This document shows, piece by piece, positions 1 through 8,741 of a stretch of DNA of 64,000 nt. The stretch is taken from contig NZ_JAOALK010000012.1 in the NCBI RefSeq assembly GCF_025154055.1, positions 172,614 through 236,613 on the forward strand. Direction: 5' to 3'. The stretch is from Aquibacillus koreensis. GTDB lineage: Bacteria > Bacillota > Bacilli > Bacillales > Amphibacillaceae. How positions within the stretch are numbered: position 1 is the stretch's first letter; every line of letters starts with the position of its first letter. The notes below the pieces were generated by a model. The model had not been told where the DNA came from and did no database searches. It saw nothing but the letters and a program-made list of their open reading frames with translations. A program made the position numbers and the translations under genes.

Positions 1-60
1 GAAACGAGCATACGCAATCTCTTCTCCTGCAATATTATATCCGCAAATATCGTGGCTCAT
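1..60 (-). CDS. N-terminal 20 codons of an unidentified protein (runs off left edge)
   Basis: On the minus strand an ATG at 60..58 is preceded by a strong Shine-Dalgarno (AAAAGGAGG, six bases before the start), and the frame stays open to the window edge. The visible start reads MSHDICGYNIAGEEIAYARF. I do not recognise the family from this fragment. No signal peptide or membrane segment is visible. The ribosome binding site is the main argument that this is a real gene. Confidence 0.6.
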   Translation of the reverse strand, partial: MSHDICGYNIAGEEIAYARF

Positions 61-543
61 GAATGTTCCTCCTTTTAGTTTTTGAAATTCAACATGTTAA
101 GAAAAAGAATATTAGGTAAAAAGAACGGATCACCCCTTTCAGGCAAGCTTGGAAGATATGTAAAAACGGTTCAATGGTTTTGAAGATTTCAAAGAAATAG
201 TTTAAATGAGATAAGTATTCTATGTGAAGCTATTGAAAAGTACTTAGGTGAAGGGTGTGACTAGGAAATAATTAGAGGATTTTCTACAAAATTATTCCAT
301 TTAATTAAATGCTTGTCAATATCAATCGTTCGACACTGAACAATGCTTCAAGAAGTACATGTAACCAACAATAAATGTCAAGTTCAATAGGAAGAGTGTT
401 TATATTATAGAATTATGATAAAAGTGAAATCTACAACATGCCCTCTTTAGGGCATATTTTGTAGATTTCAGGCTCTAACGGATAGGTTTATATTTTAGGT
501 GCTGACTAGCAGCTTCCTTATCGACAGGTGTCTGGTCGTGCTC
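61..543. other. Intergenic stretch with one strong hairpin, no convincing gene
   Basis: No open frame with a ribosome binding site is visible here. A large perfect hairpin lies at 426..469 (listed separately). Around 170..260 a plus-strand frame reads like the end of a protein (NEISILCEAIEKYLGEGCD then stop) but has no start. It could be a gene remnant or chance. Confidence 0.4.
426..469. terminator. Long hairpin, possible terminator
   Basis: Inverted arms GAAATCTACAA / TTGTAGATTTC enclose a second stem ATGCCCT / AGGGCAT with a CTTT-type loop, giving one long, almost unbroken hairpin. It lies about 75 bases past the stop of the leftward gene 544..1053. The T tract is weak, so it may be a transcript-stabilising hairpin instead of a strict intrinsic terminator. 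Confidence 0.5.
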
Positions 544-1053
544 TTAAAATCTTTCCTTTTCCAGATAACTAGTAATCGCATTTATGTTCTTTAGGCTTTT
601 GCCATATTCCAACAAGGTAGTTGGAATAACAGGCTTACTTTCCACCCATACTTTGGTAACTTCATCGCTAACCTTTTGAACGCGGAATGTAATTTTTTCT
701 CCCCATGTTCTTATGTTAACCTTTGTTTTCACATGAATAATACCAGTACCATTCGTATAATCTTGTTGCTCTATTTTTGCTCCATGGATTGCAATTACTG
801 AATTTCTGCACGAAAGAATTGCTTCTTTTAAAGGCAATGGTAACTCCATTTCATTTTTTTGTTTAACACTCGTTCCTAGCTTAGCTCCTAGCTTAGCTCC
901 AAGAATGAGTTGAAGACTTCCCAATATAAGCGTCATAAAAAGCCCATATCCTAACCCTGCCATGACCCCAAGCGTGAGATCCCTAAACAGTAAGCCCATA
1001 ATTAATCCAAATGGTATCGAAGTAGCAACAAATAGGATTAGCATTTTTTTCAT
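544..1053 (-). CDS. Two-TM membrane protein with cytoplasmic domain, unknown function
   Basis: About 169 residues. The frame is open further upstream, but I chose the ATG at 1053 (MKKMLILFVA) because GGAGGAGAG lies about 10 bases ahead, whereas the upstream start has no ribosome binding site. The N-terminal third has two hydrophobic segments joined by a short polar turn. The rest is soluble, beta-rich looking, and ends KSLKNINAITSYLEKERF. No catalytic motif is recognisable. The next gene upstream on the same strand (1124..1768) is also a membrane protein, 70 bases away, so co-transcription is possible. Function unknown. Confidence 0.7.
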   Translation of the reverse strand: MKKMLILFVATSIPFGLIMGLLFRDLTLGVMAGLGYGLFMTLILGSLQLILGAKLGAKLGTSVKQKNEMELPLPLKEAILSCRNSVIAIHGAKIEQQDYTNGTGIIHVKTKVNIRTWGEKITFRVQKVSDEVTKVWVESKPVIPTTLLEYGKSLKNINAITSYLEKERF

Positions 1054-1123
1054 ACCTTCATTCTCTCCTCCTCTCCACTTACACACCTAACCGGAAACGC
1101 ACGATGCTTTTATAAATAGACAT

Positions 1124-1768
1124 CTAGCCTAAAAGTGTAATAGGCAAAACAACGAATACAGCAATGAAGATCATCGAAACAAATGCTATAGCAAATGCTA
1201 TGATCTGACTCAACAGTGCCATCCAAGCACTAAACTTATGTGCTACAGCTATGCATTTTGTTAGAACCACGATAAACCATATGATCACAATGATTTCAAT
1301 AAGACGAGTGTAGGAAAACATAATCGATTGAAATGAACTAAATGACGGATTAGTCATGAAGTATTCCCTACCAAATAAAACTATACTAAGCAAAATGAAT
1401 ACCAGAGACCATACAATTGGAACATGCCCCCATGCAACTGCTTTTCTTATATCTTTTCTTTCCCCTTTTCCACCAATACACTTACCAGTTAGTTGAATTA
1501 ACCACCCCATCAGGTACAGCGATATAATACCCATAATAGGACCTGTAACTAATGCAAGAAGAATAATGCCGATGAGAGAAAAATCATTACCGAGTTCTTG
1601 GTTAAAAGCTTGGCCAAAAGCCTGACTAATCCCTCCTAGCATAGCTAACAGGATCACCATACTATTCTCCTTAAACGTTTCCCCATTAAAAATACGTTGC
1701 ATCGTTTCTGTTGGTTTCGTCCACATTTGTATGAATGGTCTAAATGGCTTATGACTTACAGTTTCCAT
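1124..1768 (-). CDS. YIP1-family multi-pass membrane protein
   Basis: About 214 residues with five predicted hydrophobic segments. It begins with a short cytoplasmic stretch (PFIQMWTKPTETMQRI), then TM segments separated by a polar loop with a GKCIGGKG motif. This pattern (W-x-x-P-x-x-T near the N-terminus, then a five-helix Yip1 core) is typical of bacterial YIP1-domain proteins. The start at 1768 is favoured over 1798 because AGGGAGGG sits seven bases upstream. Bacterial Yip1 proteins have no firm biochemical role. Family assignment is by pattern only. Confidence 0.7.
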   Translation of the reverse strand: METVSHKPFRPFIQMWTKPTETMQRIFNGETFKENSMVILLAMLGGISQAFGQAFNQELGNDFSLIGIILLALVTGPIMGIISLYLMGWLIQLTGKCIGGKGERKDIRKAVAWGHVPIVWSLVFILLSIVLFGREYFMTNPSFSSFQSIMFSYTRLIEIIVIIWFIVVLTKCIAVAHKFSAWMALLSQIIAFAIAFVSMIFIAVFVVLPITLLG

Positions 1769-1920
1769 TAGATATCCCTCCCTATGTGAAAATTCCATTA
1801 CTATTCCAATTATAACTTTAAAAAGAGGCCTTTACATGGAAATTAAACAAAAGTTTTCTCAATAAAAAATTGCAGTCACTGAACTAATCCTGAAGGAATC
1901 AAATAAAGACAGCATCCAAA

Positions 1921-1947
1921 TATTTGGAATTTTATGTTAAAATTGAG
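1921..1947 (+). promoter_or_regulatory. Putative promoter core sharing a motif with accessory-gene promoters
   Basis: TTGGAATTTTATGTTAAAAT sits about 20 bases before the coding start of the small gene at 1966. TGTTAAAAT resembles an extended -10 box. Nearly the same string recurs upstream of small genes near 34.3, 41.2 and 49.1 kb (see findings). Confidence 0.5.
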
Positions 1948-1965
1948 GCTGAGGGGGATTGCATC

Positions 1966-2253
1966 ATGAATGAAGAATATAGTTTAAAAGAGATGATCTT
2001 TGATGATGAAGTACATAAGAAACAAAAAAAGGGCTTTGGGTATGTATTTGCCATTCTATTGCCTCTATTACAATTCATGTTTAATGAAGCTGTTGTAATG
2101 GCATTTTTACAGGTTTCAGCTATCGCCATGGTTACTTTTATTGGAGTAAAATTAGTTACCTATGACATAGCCGAAAAAAGAAAAGTAGCAAAAGGCGACC
2201 TGTTTCTGATCGTCTTTTGCATTGGTATGTTAGCTTTGCTGTCTATCCTTTAA
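1966..2253 (+). CDS. Small two- to three-TM membrane protein, unknown function
   Basis: About 95 residues. The ATG at 1966 is preceded by TGAGGGGGATT, so it is preferred to the longer frame beginning at 1924. A charged N-terminus (MNEEYSLKEMIFDDEVHKKQKKG) is followed by hydrophobic segments at roughly residues 30-65 and 75-95, with a basic cytoplasmic loop (EKRKVAKGD) between them. No enzymatic motif is seen. A single-gene unit convergent with the LysM gene. Confidence 0.65.
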   Translation: MNEEYSLKEMIFDDEVHKKQKKGFGYVFAILLPLLQFMFNEAVVMAFLQVSAIAMVTFIGVKLVTYDIAEKRKVAKGDLFLIVFCIGMLALLSIL

Positions 2254-2301
2254 TCTAATTCCATATCTTACACTTTTAAATTAACGCAGCAAAAAATCAA
2301 C

Positions 2302-3099
2302 TTAAAACATCACACGGACTGCTACTAGATCTTGAACACTTCCATCTCTAGGGCTACGCGTGTAAACCCACAGTTCACCTGATTGTGTAGTAGGCTGATT
2401 ATCAAACATAATCGAAGTAGAAAATGCCCCATACGCAGGGCCACCTGCTGCTGTTTGGATCGGTGATTCCTTTAATACAATCTGACCATTCTGATCGATA
2501 ATACGGTACAAAATCGCTCCTTCAAATGCACGAGCATACCCTTGCAACGTTTGGCCCACTTGTATGGTTGTACCTGGAAGAGGTTGAAAAACAACAATAT
2601 TATTAGAAGTTGGAAGCGGAACAATGAGTTGATAGCCAGGATAGATGACATCTGGCGATAAACCCGGTCGATTCTGATTCGCTTCAAGCAAGATTGATGT
2701 CGAAACACCAAAACGCTGAGCTATTCTATATAATGTATCCCCTTGTTCAACTAGATAGATTAGTGCAGGAACTTGAAGCATTTGATTTGGATAGATAAGA
2801 GTTGGGTTCGTTATTTGCTTATTTATTCCTTGAAGTAAATCCACACTTGTGGCATATCGCCGGGAAATTTGATAGAGTGCTTCTCCAGCACTAACAATAT
2901 GATTTACTTGTCTGTTACCTGGTGTAGAAATAACTAACACTTGACCAGGAAAAATTTGATAAGGGTCTATCACAGGAGGATAAATAGCATTGGCTTCTAC
3001 TAGCAGTGGAACGGTTCCTCCTATGCTTGATGCGATGGAATACAATGTATCTCCTTGTTTGACAGTGTAAACAAACGAGCTACCATTTACGATAGGCAT
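2302..3099 (-). CDS. Triple LysM protein with C-terminal Gmad2 domain
   Basis: About 265 residues. Three LysM modules follow each other (roughly residues 9-56, 65-110, 113-160), each with the Y-x-V-x-x-G-D-T-L-Y-x-I-A signature. The last 95 residues resemble the Gmad2 immunoglobulin-like domain of spore germination proteins (VFQPLPGTTIQVGQTLQGYAR at its start). LysM modules bind peptidoglycan or chitin, so this is probably a spore- or cell-wall-associated protein. No signal peptide is seen, which fits spore-coat-type LysM proteins. The ATG at 3099 is chosen because AAAGGAG lies eight bases upstream. A GTG at 3108 is too close to it. Confidence 0.9.
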   Translation of the reverse strand: MPIVNGSSFVYTVKQGDTLYSIASSIGGTVPLLVEANAIYPPVIDPYQIFPGQVLVISTPGNRQVNHIVSAGEALYQISRRYATSVDLLQGINKQITNPTLIYPNQMLQVPALIYLVEQGDTLYRIAQRFGVSTSILLEANQNRPGLSPDVIYPGYQLIVPLPTSNNIVVFQPLPGTTIQVGQTLQGYARAFEGAILYRIIDQNGQIVLKESPIQTAAGGPAYGAFSTSIMFDNQPTTQSGELWVYTRSPRDGSVQDLVAVRVMF

Positions 3100-3234
3100 C
3101 CATGTCACTCCTTTATGCTTTTATATTAAGTTATTCGTCCACTTGCGATGTAATGAATAGTCCTAATTAATTTTAAGTTTTGGAGAAAATCGACAACAAC
3201 GTATATATATTTGAATAAAAAAGGGAGAGAATTT

Positions 3235-3591
3235 ATGTTAAGCGAAAAAAGTGTTTCTATGTTTATTGGAGTTATCACCACGATTTTTGTTAGTTTTGCT
3301 TTAATTAGTCAAAATGACGGTTTATTACTAACACCGCTCATTCAACTTATTCTAGGCTATGTGACAGCGCATGTGTTGATATCGGGTATCTCTGCTTTTC
3401 TAAAAAAAAGAAAAGGAATAGGCTTATTCTTTACTTTCATCACTTTATTTCTGCTTAGTGTTATTATTCTAAACAATACGATGACGATCAGCGGGTTTAT
3501 TCCAGTTATAACCTTATATATATTATTCGGAGTTCCAATTGGTATTATTGCGATGATTGCCCACCGAATCAATACTAGAAATGAAATGTAG
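3235..3591 (+). CDS. Four-TM membrane protein, unknown function
   Basis: About 118 residues. The ATG at 3235 follows AAAGGGAGAG by five bases. An upstream TTG at 3211 has no ribosome binding site. Four hydrophobic segments fill nearly the whole protein, with a basic loop (FLKKRKG) after the second and a basic tail (AHRINTRNEM). No recognisable domain. Confidence 0.65.
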   Translation: MLSEKSVSMFIGVITTIFVSFALISQNDGLLLTPLIQLILGYVTAHVLISGISAFLKKRKGIGLFFTFITLFLLSVIILNNTMTISGFIPVITLYILFGVPIGIIAMIAHRINTRNEM

Positions 3592-3764
3592 ACTGATGGT
3601 GAAACATTGAAGCAAAAAGATTCGTCTACTTGTTAACTCGTACTTCGATAAGAGGAATTCGAAATAGAATAGTAGGGATAGAAGACTTAAATCAGTGAGA
3701 AACTATCTATTTTAATACATGCATTAACTCAGTTATTGGCATAAGAGGAGGAGGATTTTCTACT

Positions 3765-3902
3765 GTGAAAAAGATACTTGGAATTTTAGTTGTACTTTTT
3801 TAGGTAACGTTTTTTTTCTACTTTTTTAATATGTTTATGCCTAAAGGTATCTTATATATAATCATAGCTATTCCAATTGTTTTCATTTCTACATTATTAT
3901 AA
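3765..3902 (+). pseudogene. Tiny membrane-protein gene interrupted by an in-frame TAG
   Basis: A GTG at 3765 is preceded by GAGGAGGATTTT, an excellent ribosome binding site. Codon 13 is TAG (3801..3803). Beyond it the same frame continues for 32 codons with a clean hydrophobic segment (MPKGILYIIIAIPIVF) to a TAA at 3900..3902, directly followed by a strong terminator. Read through, the product would be a 44-residue two-helix membrane protein starting MKKILGILVVLF. The signals at both ends and the continuous frame suggest a recently inactivated small gene. Confidence 0.6.
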
Positions 3903-3904
3903 AA

Positions 3905-3946
3905 AAAAGCAGAAGTTAGCCTACAAATGGCACTTCTGCTTTTTTT
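3905..3946 (+). terminator. Rho-independent terminator
   Basis: Perfect stem AGCAGAAGT / ACTTCTGCT with a 15-base loop, followed by a T7 run and preceded by an A run, so it could act in both directions. It lies directly behind the broken small gene 3765..3902. Confidence 0.85.
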
Positions 3947-4110
3947 AGAAGATAAACTGTGGCACCCTCCCGCTTAACATATTTCCACACCTCCTAACAA
4001 AATACGCCTGTCATCACTAGTAAAAGTTGTAATTTCATATGCCTCTCTTTTTAAAAAAGACATGATGATTCTGACAGCCTATCTACATTAGTTCTTTACT
4101 AAATAGCATG

Positions 4111-4164
4111 TTGTTCCCCTTTCTAATCTATGATACTATACAGATGATATTGAAAATCATTATC
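4111..4164 (+). promoter_or_regulatory. SigA-type promoter with overlapping Fur box
   Basis: TTGTTC (4111..4116), a 17-base spacer and TACTAT (4134..4139) form a vegetative promoter. Directly downstream, GATATTGAAAATCATTATC (4146..4164) matches 17 of 19 positions of the classical Fur box. Fur bound here would cover the transcription start, so the reductase gene at 4260 should be derepressed by iron starvation. Confidence 0.8.
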
Positions 4165-4259
4165 ATTTAGTGGTACAACAAACCATATACATAACAGTAG
4201 TAAAAAAATGCTCTTGTTACCACAAGGGAAAATATTAAATAGGTAAAGGAGAATAAAAA

Positions 4260-5312
4260 ATGGAGACACCAGATTTATATGACGTAACCATTATAGGAAG
4301 CGGTCCCGCTGGATTATATTCTGCTTTTTATAGTGGGCTAAGATCGATGAAAACTAAAATTATTGAGTTTCAGCCAAAATTAGGTGGAAAAGTACATGTC
4401 TATCCTCAAAAAATGATTTGGGATGTCGGCGGATTAACTCCTGTAACAGGTGAAAAACTTATTGAGCAATTAGTTACGCAGGGATTAACCTTTGATCCAA
4501 CCGTGACTTTAAATGAAAAAGTAGTAAAAATTGAGCAAAATGAGGATAAAATCTTTGTACTTTATGGTGAATCTGGACAGAAGCACTATTCCAAAACCGT
4601 TATAGTCGCCATCGGTGCTGGAATCTTGAAACCCTTGAAGCTTAATGTTGAAGGCGTCGAACGTTATGAGGAATCCCATTTACATTACACTGTCAAATCC
4701 TTGAAACAATTTGAAAACAAGAAAGTTATTATTTCAGGTGGGGGAAATTCTGCCGTTGATTGGGCTATTGAACTATTACCATACGCCAAACAAGTGTATG
4801 TCACCTATAGAAAAGAATCCTTAAAAGGGCATGAAGCCCAGGTGGAACTGTTGACGAATAGTTCGGCTCAGTGCTTCTACAATACTTCTATCACCAAAAT
4901 AAATGGTGCATCTGACCAGGAATCCATCGAAAGTGTAGAATTAACGAATCACCTTACAGGCGAAGTGACAAACCTGCCCATCGATGATGTCATCATTAAC
5001 CACGGGTATGAACGTGATGCCGAATTATTAAACCAGTGCAACCTAGGCATTAAGCAGGTACAAGATTATTACATAGAAGGCACAACGAAAAGTCAATCGT
5101 CTGTGGATGGCTTATATGCAGCTGGTGATATTCTTATGTACGATGGCAAAGTTGGTCTCATCGCAGGAGCATTTCAAGATGCCATTAATGCAGTAAATAA
5201 AGCAAAGCAATATGTGGAACCAGAGGCCAGCAATTATGCGATGGTGTCCTCTCATAACGAACTTTTCAAGGAAAAAAACGAAGCATTACTGAAGCAACAA
5301 CTAATGAAATGA
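4260..5312 (+). CDS. ycgT: Ferredoxin/flavodoxin--NADP reductase, type 2 (YcgT/YumC family)
   Basis: 350 residues, thioredoxin-reductase-like fold. The FAD dinucleotide motif GSGPAG lies near residue 13, the NADPH motif GGGNSAVD near residue 160, and the C-terminal FAD contact is GLYAAGD. The CxxC redox pair of true thioredoxin reductases is absent, as expected for type 2 ferredoxin-NADP reductases. It transfers electrons between NADPH and ferredoxin or flavodoxin in the cytoplasm. B. subtilis YcgT is known to be Fur-regulated, and this copy has its own Fur box and lies next to a siderophore importer. It may supply electrons for releasing iron from imported ferric siderophores (inference). 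Confidence 0.88.
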   Translation: METPDLYDVTIIGSGPAGLYSAFYSGLRSMKTKIIEFQPKLGGKVHVYPQKMIWDVGGLTPVTGEKLIEQLVTQGLTFDPTVTLNEKVVKIEQNEDKIFVLYGESGQKHYSKTVIVAIGAGILKPLKLNVEGVERYEESHLHYTVKSLKQFENKKVIISGGGNSAVDWAIELLPYAKQVYVTYRKESLKGHEAQVELLTNSSAQCFYNTSITKINGASDQESIESVELTNHLTGEVTNLPIDDVIINHGYERDAELLNQCNLGIKQVQDYYIEGTTKSQSSVDGLYAAGDILMYDGKVGLIAGAFQDAINAVNKAKQYVEPEASNYAMVSSHNELFKEKNEALLKQQLMK

Positions 5313-5389
5313 CCGCATATCCCCTATAGATATATATGGATAGAATCGTCCTACCGGTGTTCGTACTTTATAAATCTATTAAGATAGCA

Positions 5390-5438
5390 TTGACAATTAG
5401 GCAAAGAGAAATTATCATTGATAATGATAATCGTTTTC
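5390..5438 (+). promoter_or_regulatory. SigA promoter with Fur box for siderophore uptake operon
   Basis: TTGACA (5390..5395), a 17-base spacer and TATCAT (5413..5418) form a near-consensus promoter. GATAATGATAATCGTTTTC (5420..5438) matches 17 of 19 Fur-box positions, and the preceding ATTATCATTGATAATGATAA adds overlapping hexamers, so two Fur dimers could bind. It lies about 140 bases upstream of the lipoprotein start. Confidence 0.85.
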
Positions 5439-5579
5439 AATTAAAAGAGCTCTAATTGAAAACTTCAACCTTTCTATTGTTGTACATGGTGATTCAATGT
5501 ACTTATGGGCATCCATGGGAGGTTGAAACAAGTTAACTTAGCAATTATTAAAAACTACATAAAAAGGATGGATATACAA

Positions 5580-6680
5580 ATGAATGTAAAGCACAAAATG
5601 TCACGCTCATTTTTATTTATTTTGGCTGTAAGTCTACTATTCTTATTTGGTTGTGCAGCTGATGAAGCAAGTTCAGCAAATACAGAAGATAACGGAGAAA
5701 ATACAAGTAATACTGAAAATAATGAATCAGATACTACTTCTTCTGATGAAGAAGTAGCAGCTACGGAATATCCGATCGTGATCGAGCATGCTTTTGGTGA
5801 AACAACAATAGAAAGCAAACCTGAACGCGTTGCCACGATCCAATGGGCAAATCATGATGTCGCCCTTGCTCTCGGTGTTGTACCTGTTGGATTCTCTGCG
5901 GCAAATTACGGTGTCCAGGATGATAGTGGATTGTTGCCTTGGACGAAGGAAAAGCTTGAGGAACTGGGTGCAGACAACCCTAATATTTATCAAGATACGG
6001 ACGGGCTTGACTTTGAGGCAATTTCCGATTCAACCCCAGATGTTATTCTTGCAGGATACTCTGGTATCACACAAGAAGACTACGATATTCTAAGTGAAAT
6101 CGCTCCAGTTGTTCCTTATACTGCTGGTCCTTGGGTAACAACATGGCGCGAACAAGTAATGTTAAATGCTACAGGAATGGGTATGAAAGAGGAAGGCGAA
6201 CAACTTATTCAGGATACAGAGAACCTTATTAAAGAAAAAGCAAGCGAATACCCTGAGATGGACGGGTTAAAAGTTGCTTTTGCGAATTTCTCTGCTGAGG
6301 ATCTATCTAAAATATCTATTTATACACCTGCTGACCCACGTGGTGCGTTCCTGATTGAACTAGGAATGGAATACCCTGAAAGTCTATTGAATGCGATTGA
6401 GGATCCGAATAGTTTCCACACATCATTAAGTGCTGAAAATGCTGATGTGCTTAATGATGCTGATATACTAATTGGGTATGGTGATGAAAGCTTATATGAA
6501 GCAGTTAAAGAAGATTCACTGCTTGGCAAGATTCCAGCAATCGAAAGAGGTTCTGTCGTATTTATTGGTAACAATACACCTTTAGCGGCATCTGGAAATC
6601 CAAATCCACTTTCGATCGCTTATACGATTGATCAGTATCTAGAATTAATCGGGGACGCGATCGACAAGGTCGATGAATAG
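5580..6680 (+). CDS. Iron-siderophore ABC transporter substrate-binding lipoprotein
   Basis: About 366 residues from the ATG at 5580. The frame starts at 5505, but AAAAAGGATGG lies just before 5580 and the signal peptide begins there. The lipobox LFLFGC gives a lipidated Cys near residue 25, followed by an acidic Ser/Asn-rich linker (about residues 27-60). The rest is a FhuD/FecB-type binding protein with TIEHAFG-like start, PERVATIQW and EAISDSTPDVILAG blocks. It captures ferric siderophore outside the membrane. The closest B. subtilis relatives by pattern are the YfiY/YhfQ/FeuA type. First gene of a Fur-controlled operon; its end overlaps the next start by 8 bases. Confidence 0.9.
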   Translation: MNVKHKMSRSFLFILAVSLLFLFGCAADEASSANTEDNGENTSNTENNESDTTSSDEEVAATEYPIVIEHAFGETTIESKPERVATIQWANHDVALALGVVPVGFSAANYGVQDDSGLLPWTKEKLEELGADNPNIYQDTDGLDFEAISDSTPDVILAGYSGITQEDYDILSEIAPVVPYTAGPWVTTWREQVMLNATGMGMKEEGEQLIQDTENLIKEKASEYPEMDGLKVAFANFSAEDLSKISIYTPADPRGAFLIELGMEYPESLLNAIEDPNSFHTSLSAENADVLNDADILIGYGDESLYEAVKEDSLLGKIPAIERGSVVFIGNNTPLAASGNPNPLSIAYTIDQYLELIGDAIDKVDE

Positions 6681-7713
6681 TTCGATAGATTCTAAGAACA
6701 ACTTGCTGAAGCCACATATACCGAGACATTTTATAGCGGTACTAGTCGCATGTTTAGTCATGTTGGTCCTATGCATTATTGCTTCCCTAGTCTTTGGCTC
6801 TAGAGCAATAAGCTTTAATGAATTAATAGCCGGTTTATTTCATCAAAATGTCGATTCCTACGGCGCAAACGTAGTTCGTCAACGGGTTGCTCGAACTGTT
6901 TTCAGTTTGTTTTGTGGTGCTGCGCTTGGCATTTCAGGAGCACTTATGCAAGCAGTTACGCGCAATCCAATTGCTGACCCAAGCATACTTGGTGTTAACA
7001 CAGGAGCATCTTTGTTTGTTGTTGGTGGAATTGCATTCTTGAACATAAGCACAGCCACTCAATATATCTGGCTTGCTTTAGCCGGGGCAATGATTACCGC
7101 TGTTTTCGTTTTCGGAATTGGTTCTATGGGGCGTGGCGGTGCTACGCCCCTTAAGCTTGTATTGGCAGGAGCAGCGACAAGCGCTGCCCTGTCATCGCTA
7201 GTGATCGCAATCATGATTCCCCGATCTTATGTGATGGATCAATTCAGGTTTTGGCAAGTTGGAAGTGTTGGTGCGGCAAACTGGAGCTCTATTACTACGT
7301 TTATTCCGTTTTTGATCGTAGGAATCTTGTTAGGCATTCTTTCTATTGCTGCACTCAATGCACTAGCCCTTGGGGACGAGGTTGCGAAAGGATTGGGTGT
7401 GCGAACCGGAGTATTGAGGCTTACTGCGGCTTTAGCAGCAGTTCTGTTGTGCGGTGCCACAACGGCACTTGCAGGACCAATTGGTTTTGTAGGGTTGTTA
7501 GCTACACATGTCATACGACTTATTCTTGGACCTGACATGCGATATGTTGTGCCAATGTCCGCGTTTGCAGGAGCAATTATTTTAACTATATCAGATGTAT
7601 GCGGCAGAGTTCTAGGTAGCCCTGGAGAGCTTGAGGTTGGCGTTGTTACAGCATTCATAGGAGCTCCAATCCTAATCATTATTGCTAGGAAAGCGAAAGT
7701 GCGTGGCTTATGA
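6673..7713 (+). CDS. FecCD-family siderophore ABC permease, subunit 1
   Basis: 346 residues with about nine to ten hydrophobic segments. It shows the FecCD signatures R-x-x-R at the start of the core (RQRVARTVFSLFCGAALGIS), GALMQAVTRNPIADPSILGV, and GPIGFVGLLATHVIRLILGPD, which contains the loop contacting the ATPase. It pairs with the permease encoded by 7710..8741 to form the membrane channel. The start overlaps the lipoprotein stop, indicating translational coupling. The substrate is a ferric siderophore, probably hydroxamate or citrate-hydroxamate type, but that cannot be decided from sequence. Confidence 0.92.
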   Translation: MNSSIDSKNNLLKPHIPRHFIAVLVACLVMLVLCIIASLVFGSRAISFNELIAGLFHQNVDSYGANVVRQRVARTVFSLFCGAALGISGALMQAVTRNPIADPSILGVNTGASLFVVGGIAFLNISTATQYIWLALAGAMITAVFVFGIGSMGRGGATPLKLVLAGAATSAALSSLVIAIMIPRSYVMDQFRFWQVGSVGAANWSSITTFIPFLIVGILLGILSIAALNALALGDEVAKGLGVRTGVLRLTAALAAVLLCGATTALAGPIGFVGLLATHVIRLILGPDMRYVVPMSAFAGAIILTISDVCGRVLGSPGELEVGVVTAFIGAPILIIIARKAKVRGL

Positions 7714-8741
7714 TGAATAAATCTATTGAAATTATTATAGCAGGCAGACGTCAAAGACGTCGCCGATGGATCGTTGTTACGACCTCGCTTGCAGCACTTT
7801 TATTTGTACTTTGCTGCGCGATGCTCTTACTGGGAAATACGATATATCCTGTAAAAGATGTGATGTTAGCACTACTAGGATATGAGCTGAAAGGTGTATC
7901 TTTTGCAGTCAACTCGATACGCTTACCAAGAATGTTAGCAGGCTTTTTTGCAGGTATTGCTTTCGGTATTGGTGGGAACACCTTCCAAACCATGTTGCGC
8001 AACCCACTAGCCAATCCGAATGTCATTGGGATTACTACTGGCTCAAGTGCAGCGGCTGTTTTTTGCATTGTCATTCTACATACGAGTGAGTCGATTGTAT
8101 CGATTGCATCAATCATTGCTGGTCTTGCAACAGTCCTATTCATTTACCTGTTTTCTAAGGGTAAGTCATTTTCCATCGGGAGAATAATCTTAGTTGGCAT
8201 TGGCATTCAGGCGATGCTCAACGCTGCGATATCTTATATTCTGCTAGTTGGGGCACAACAGGATATCCCTTCCGCACTAAGATGGCTTACTGGTAGTCTT
8301 AATGGCGCCCAAATGCATGAGCTCCCACCGTTAGTTATTTTCGTAGTGATCTTTGCACCTATAATTATCTTGTTGGGCAAGCATCTTAGTATCTTGGAGC
8401 TTGGTGAACAATCTGCTACTTCACTAGGATTAAATACGGATAAAACTAGAATCATTCTCATTATTAGTGCTGTCTTCATCCTTGCATTGGCGACAGCTAC
8501 GACAGGGCCCATTGCTTTTGTAGCTTTCCTTGCTGGCCCAATTGCGAAAAGACTTGTCGGTGTTGGGTTCTCGAATGTAATTCCAGCGGGGTTAGTTGGC
8601 GCAAACTTAGTTTTAGCATCAGACCTAATCGGACAATTTGCCTTTGACGTTAGATATCCAGTGGGAATCATAACCGGTATAATAGGAGCACCGTACCTGA
8701 TCTACCTGTTAATCCGAATGAATCAAAAGGGAGAATTATAA
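7710..8741 (+). CDS. FecCD-family siderophore ABC permease, subunit 2
   Basis: 343 residues, multi-pass. It contains RLPRMLAGFFAGIAFGIGG, FQTMLRNPLANPNVIGI and GPIAFVAFLAGPIAKRLVG, the same three landmarks as subunit 1 in diverged form, so it is the heterodimeric partner and not a recent copy. A basic N-terminus (RRQRRRRW) gives the inside orientation. The start overlaps the previous stop (ATGA), and its own stop overlaps the ATPase start (TAATG). Confidence 0.92.
   Translation: MMNKSIEIIIAGRRQRRRRWIVVTTSLAALLFVLCCAMLLLGNTIYPVKDVMLALLGYELKGVSFAVNSIRLPRMLAGFFAGIAFGIGGNTFQTMLRNPLANPNVIGITTGSSAAAVFCIVILHTSESIVSIASIIAGLATVLFIYLFSKGKSFSIGRIILVGIGIQAMLNAAISYILLVGAQQDIPSALRWLTGSLNGAQMHELPPLVIFVVIFAPIIILLGKHLSILELGEQSATSLGLNTDKTRIILIISAVFILALATATTGPIAFVAFLAGPIAKRLVGVGFSNVIPAGLVGANLVLASDLIGQFAFDVRYPVGIITGIIGAPYLIYLLIRMNQKGEL

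Larger units (their letters stand above)
3592..4259. other. Long spacer: small pseudogene, terminator and Fur-controlled promoter
   Basis: Holds the 3765..3902 pseudogene, its terminator, and the promoter with Fur box before the reductase gene (listed separately). Between 3947 and 4110 the minus strand contains short frames, one reading MSFLKREAYEITTFTSDD at its start, but none has a proper ribosome binding site and useful length. I call nothing else. Confidence 0.5.

Noticed and set aside
3947..4110. Tiny minus-strand frames between terminator and Fur promoter
   Set aside because: Twelve to 30 codons, no consistent ribosome binding site or family; could be a gene remnant but support is too thin.
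7239..8671. Long minus-strand frames opposite the FecCD permeases
   Set aside because: Products are Pro/Thr/Ala-rich mirror translations of hydrophobic codons, lack ribosome binding sites and overlap well-supported genes.
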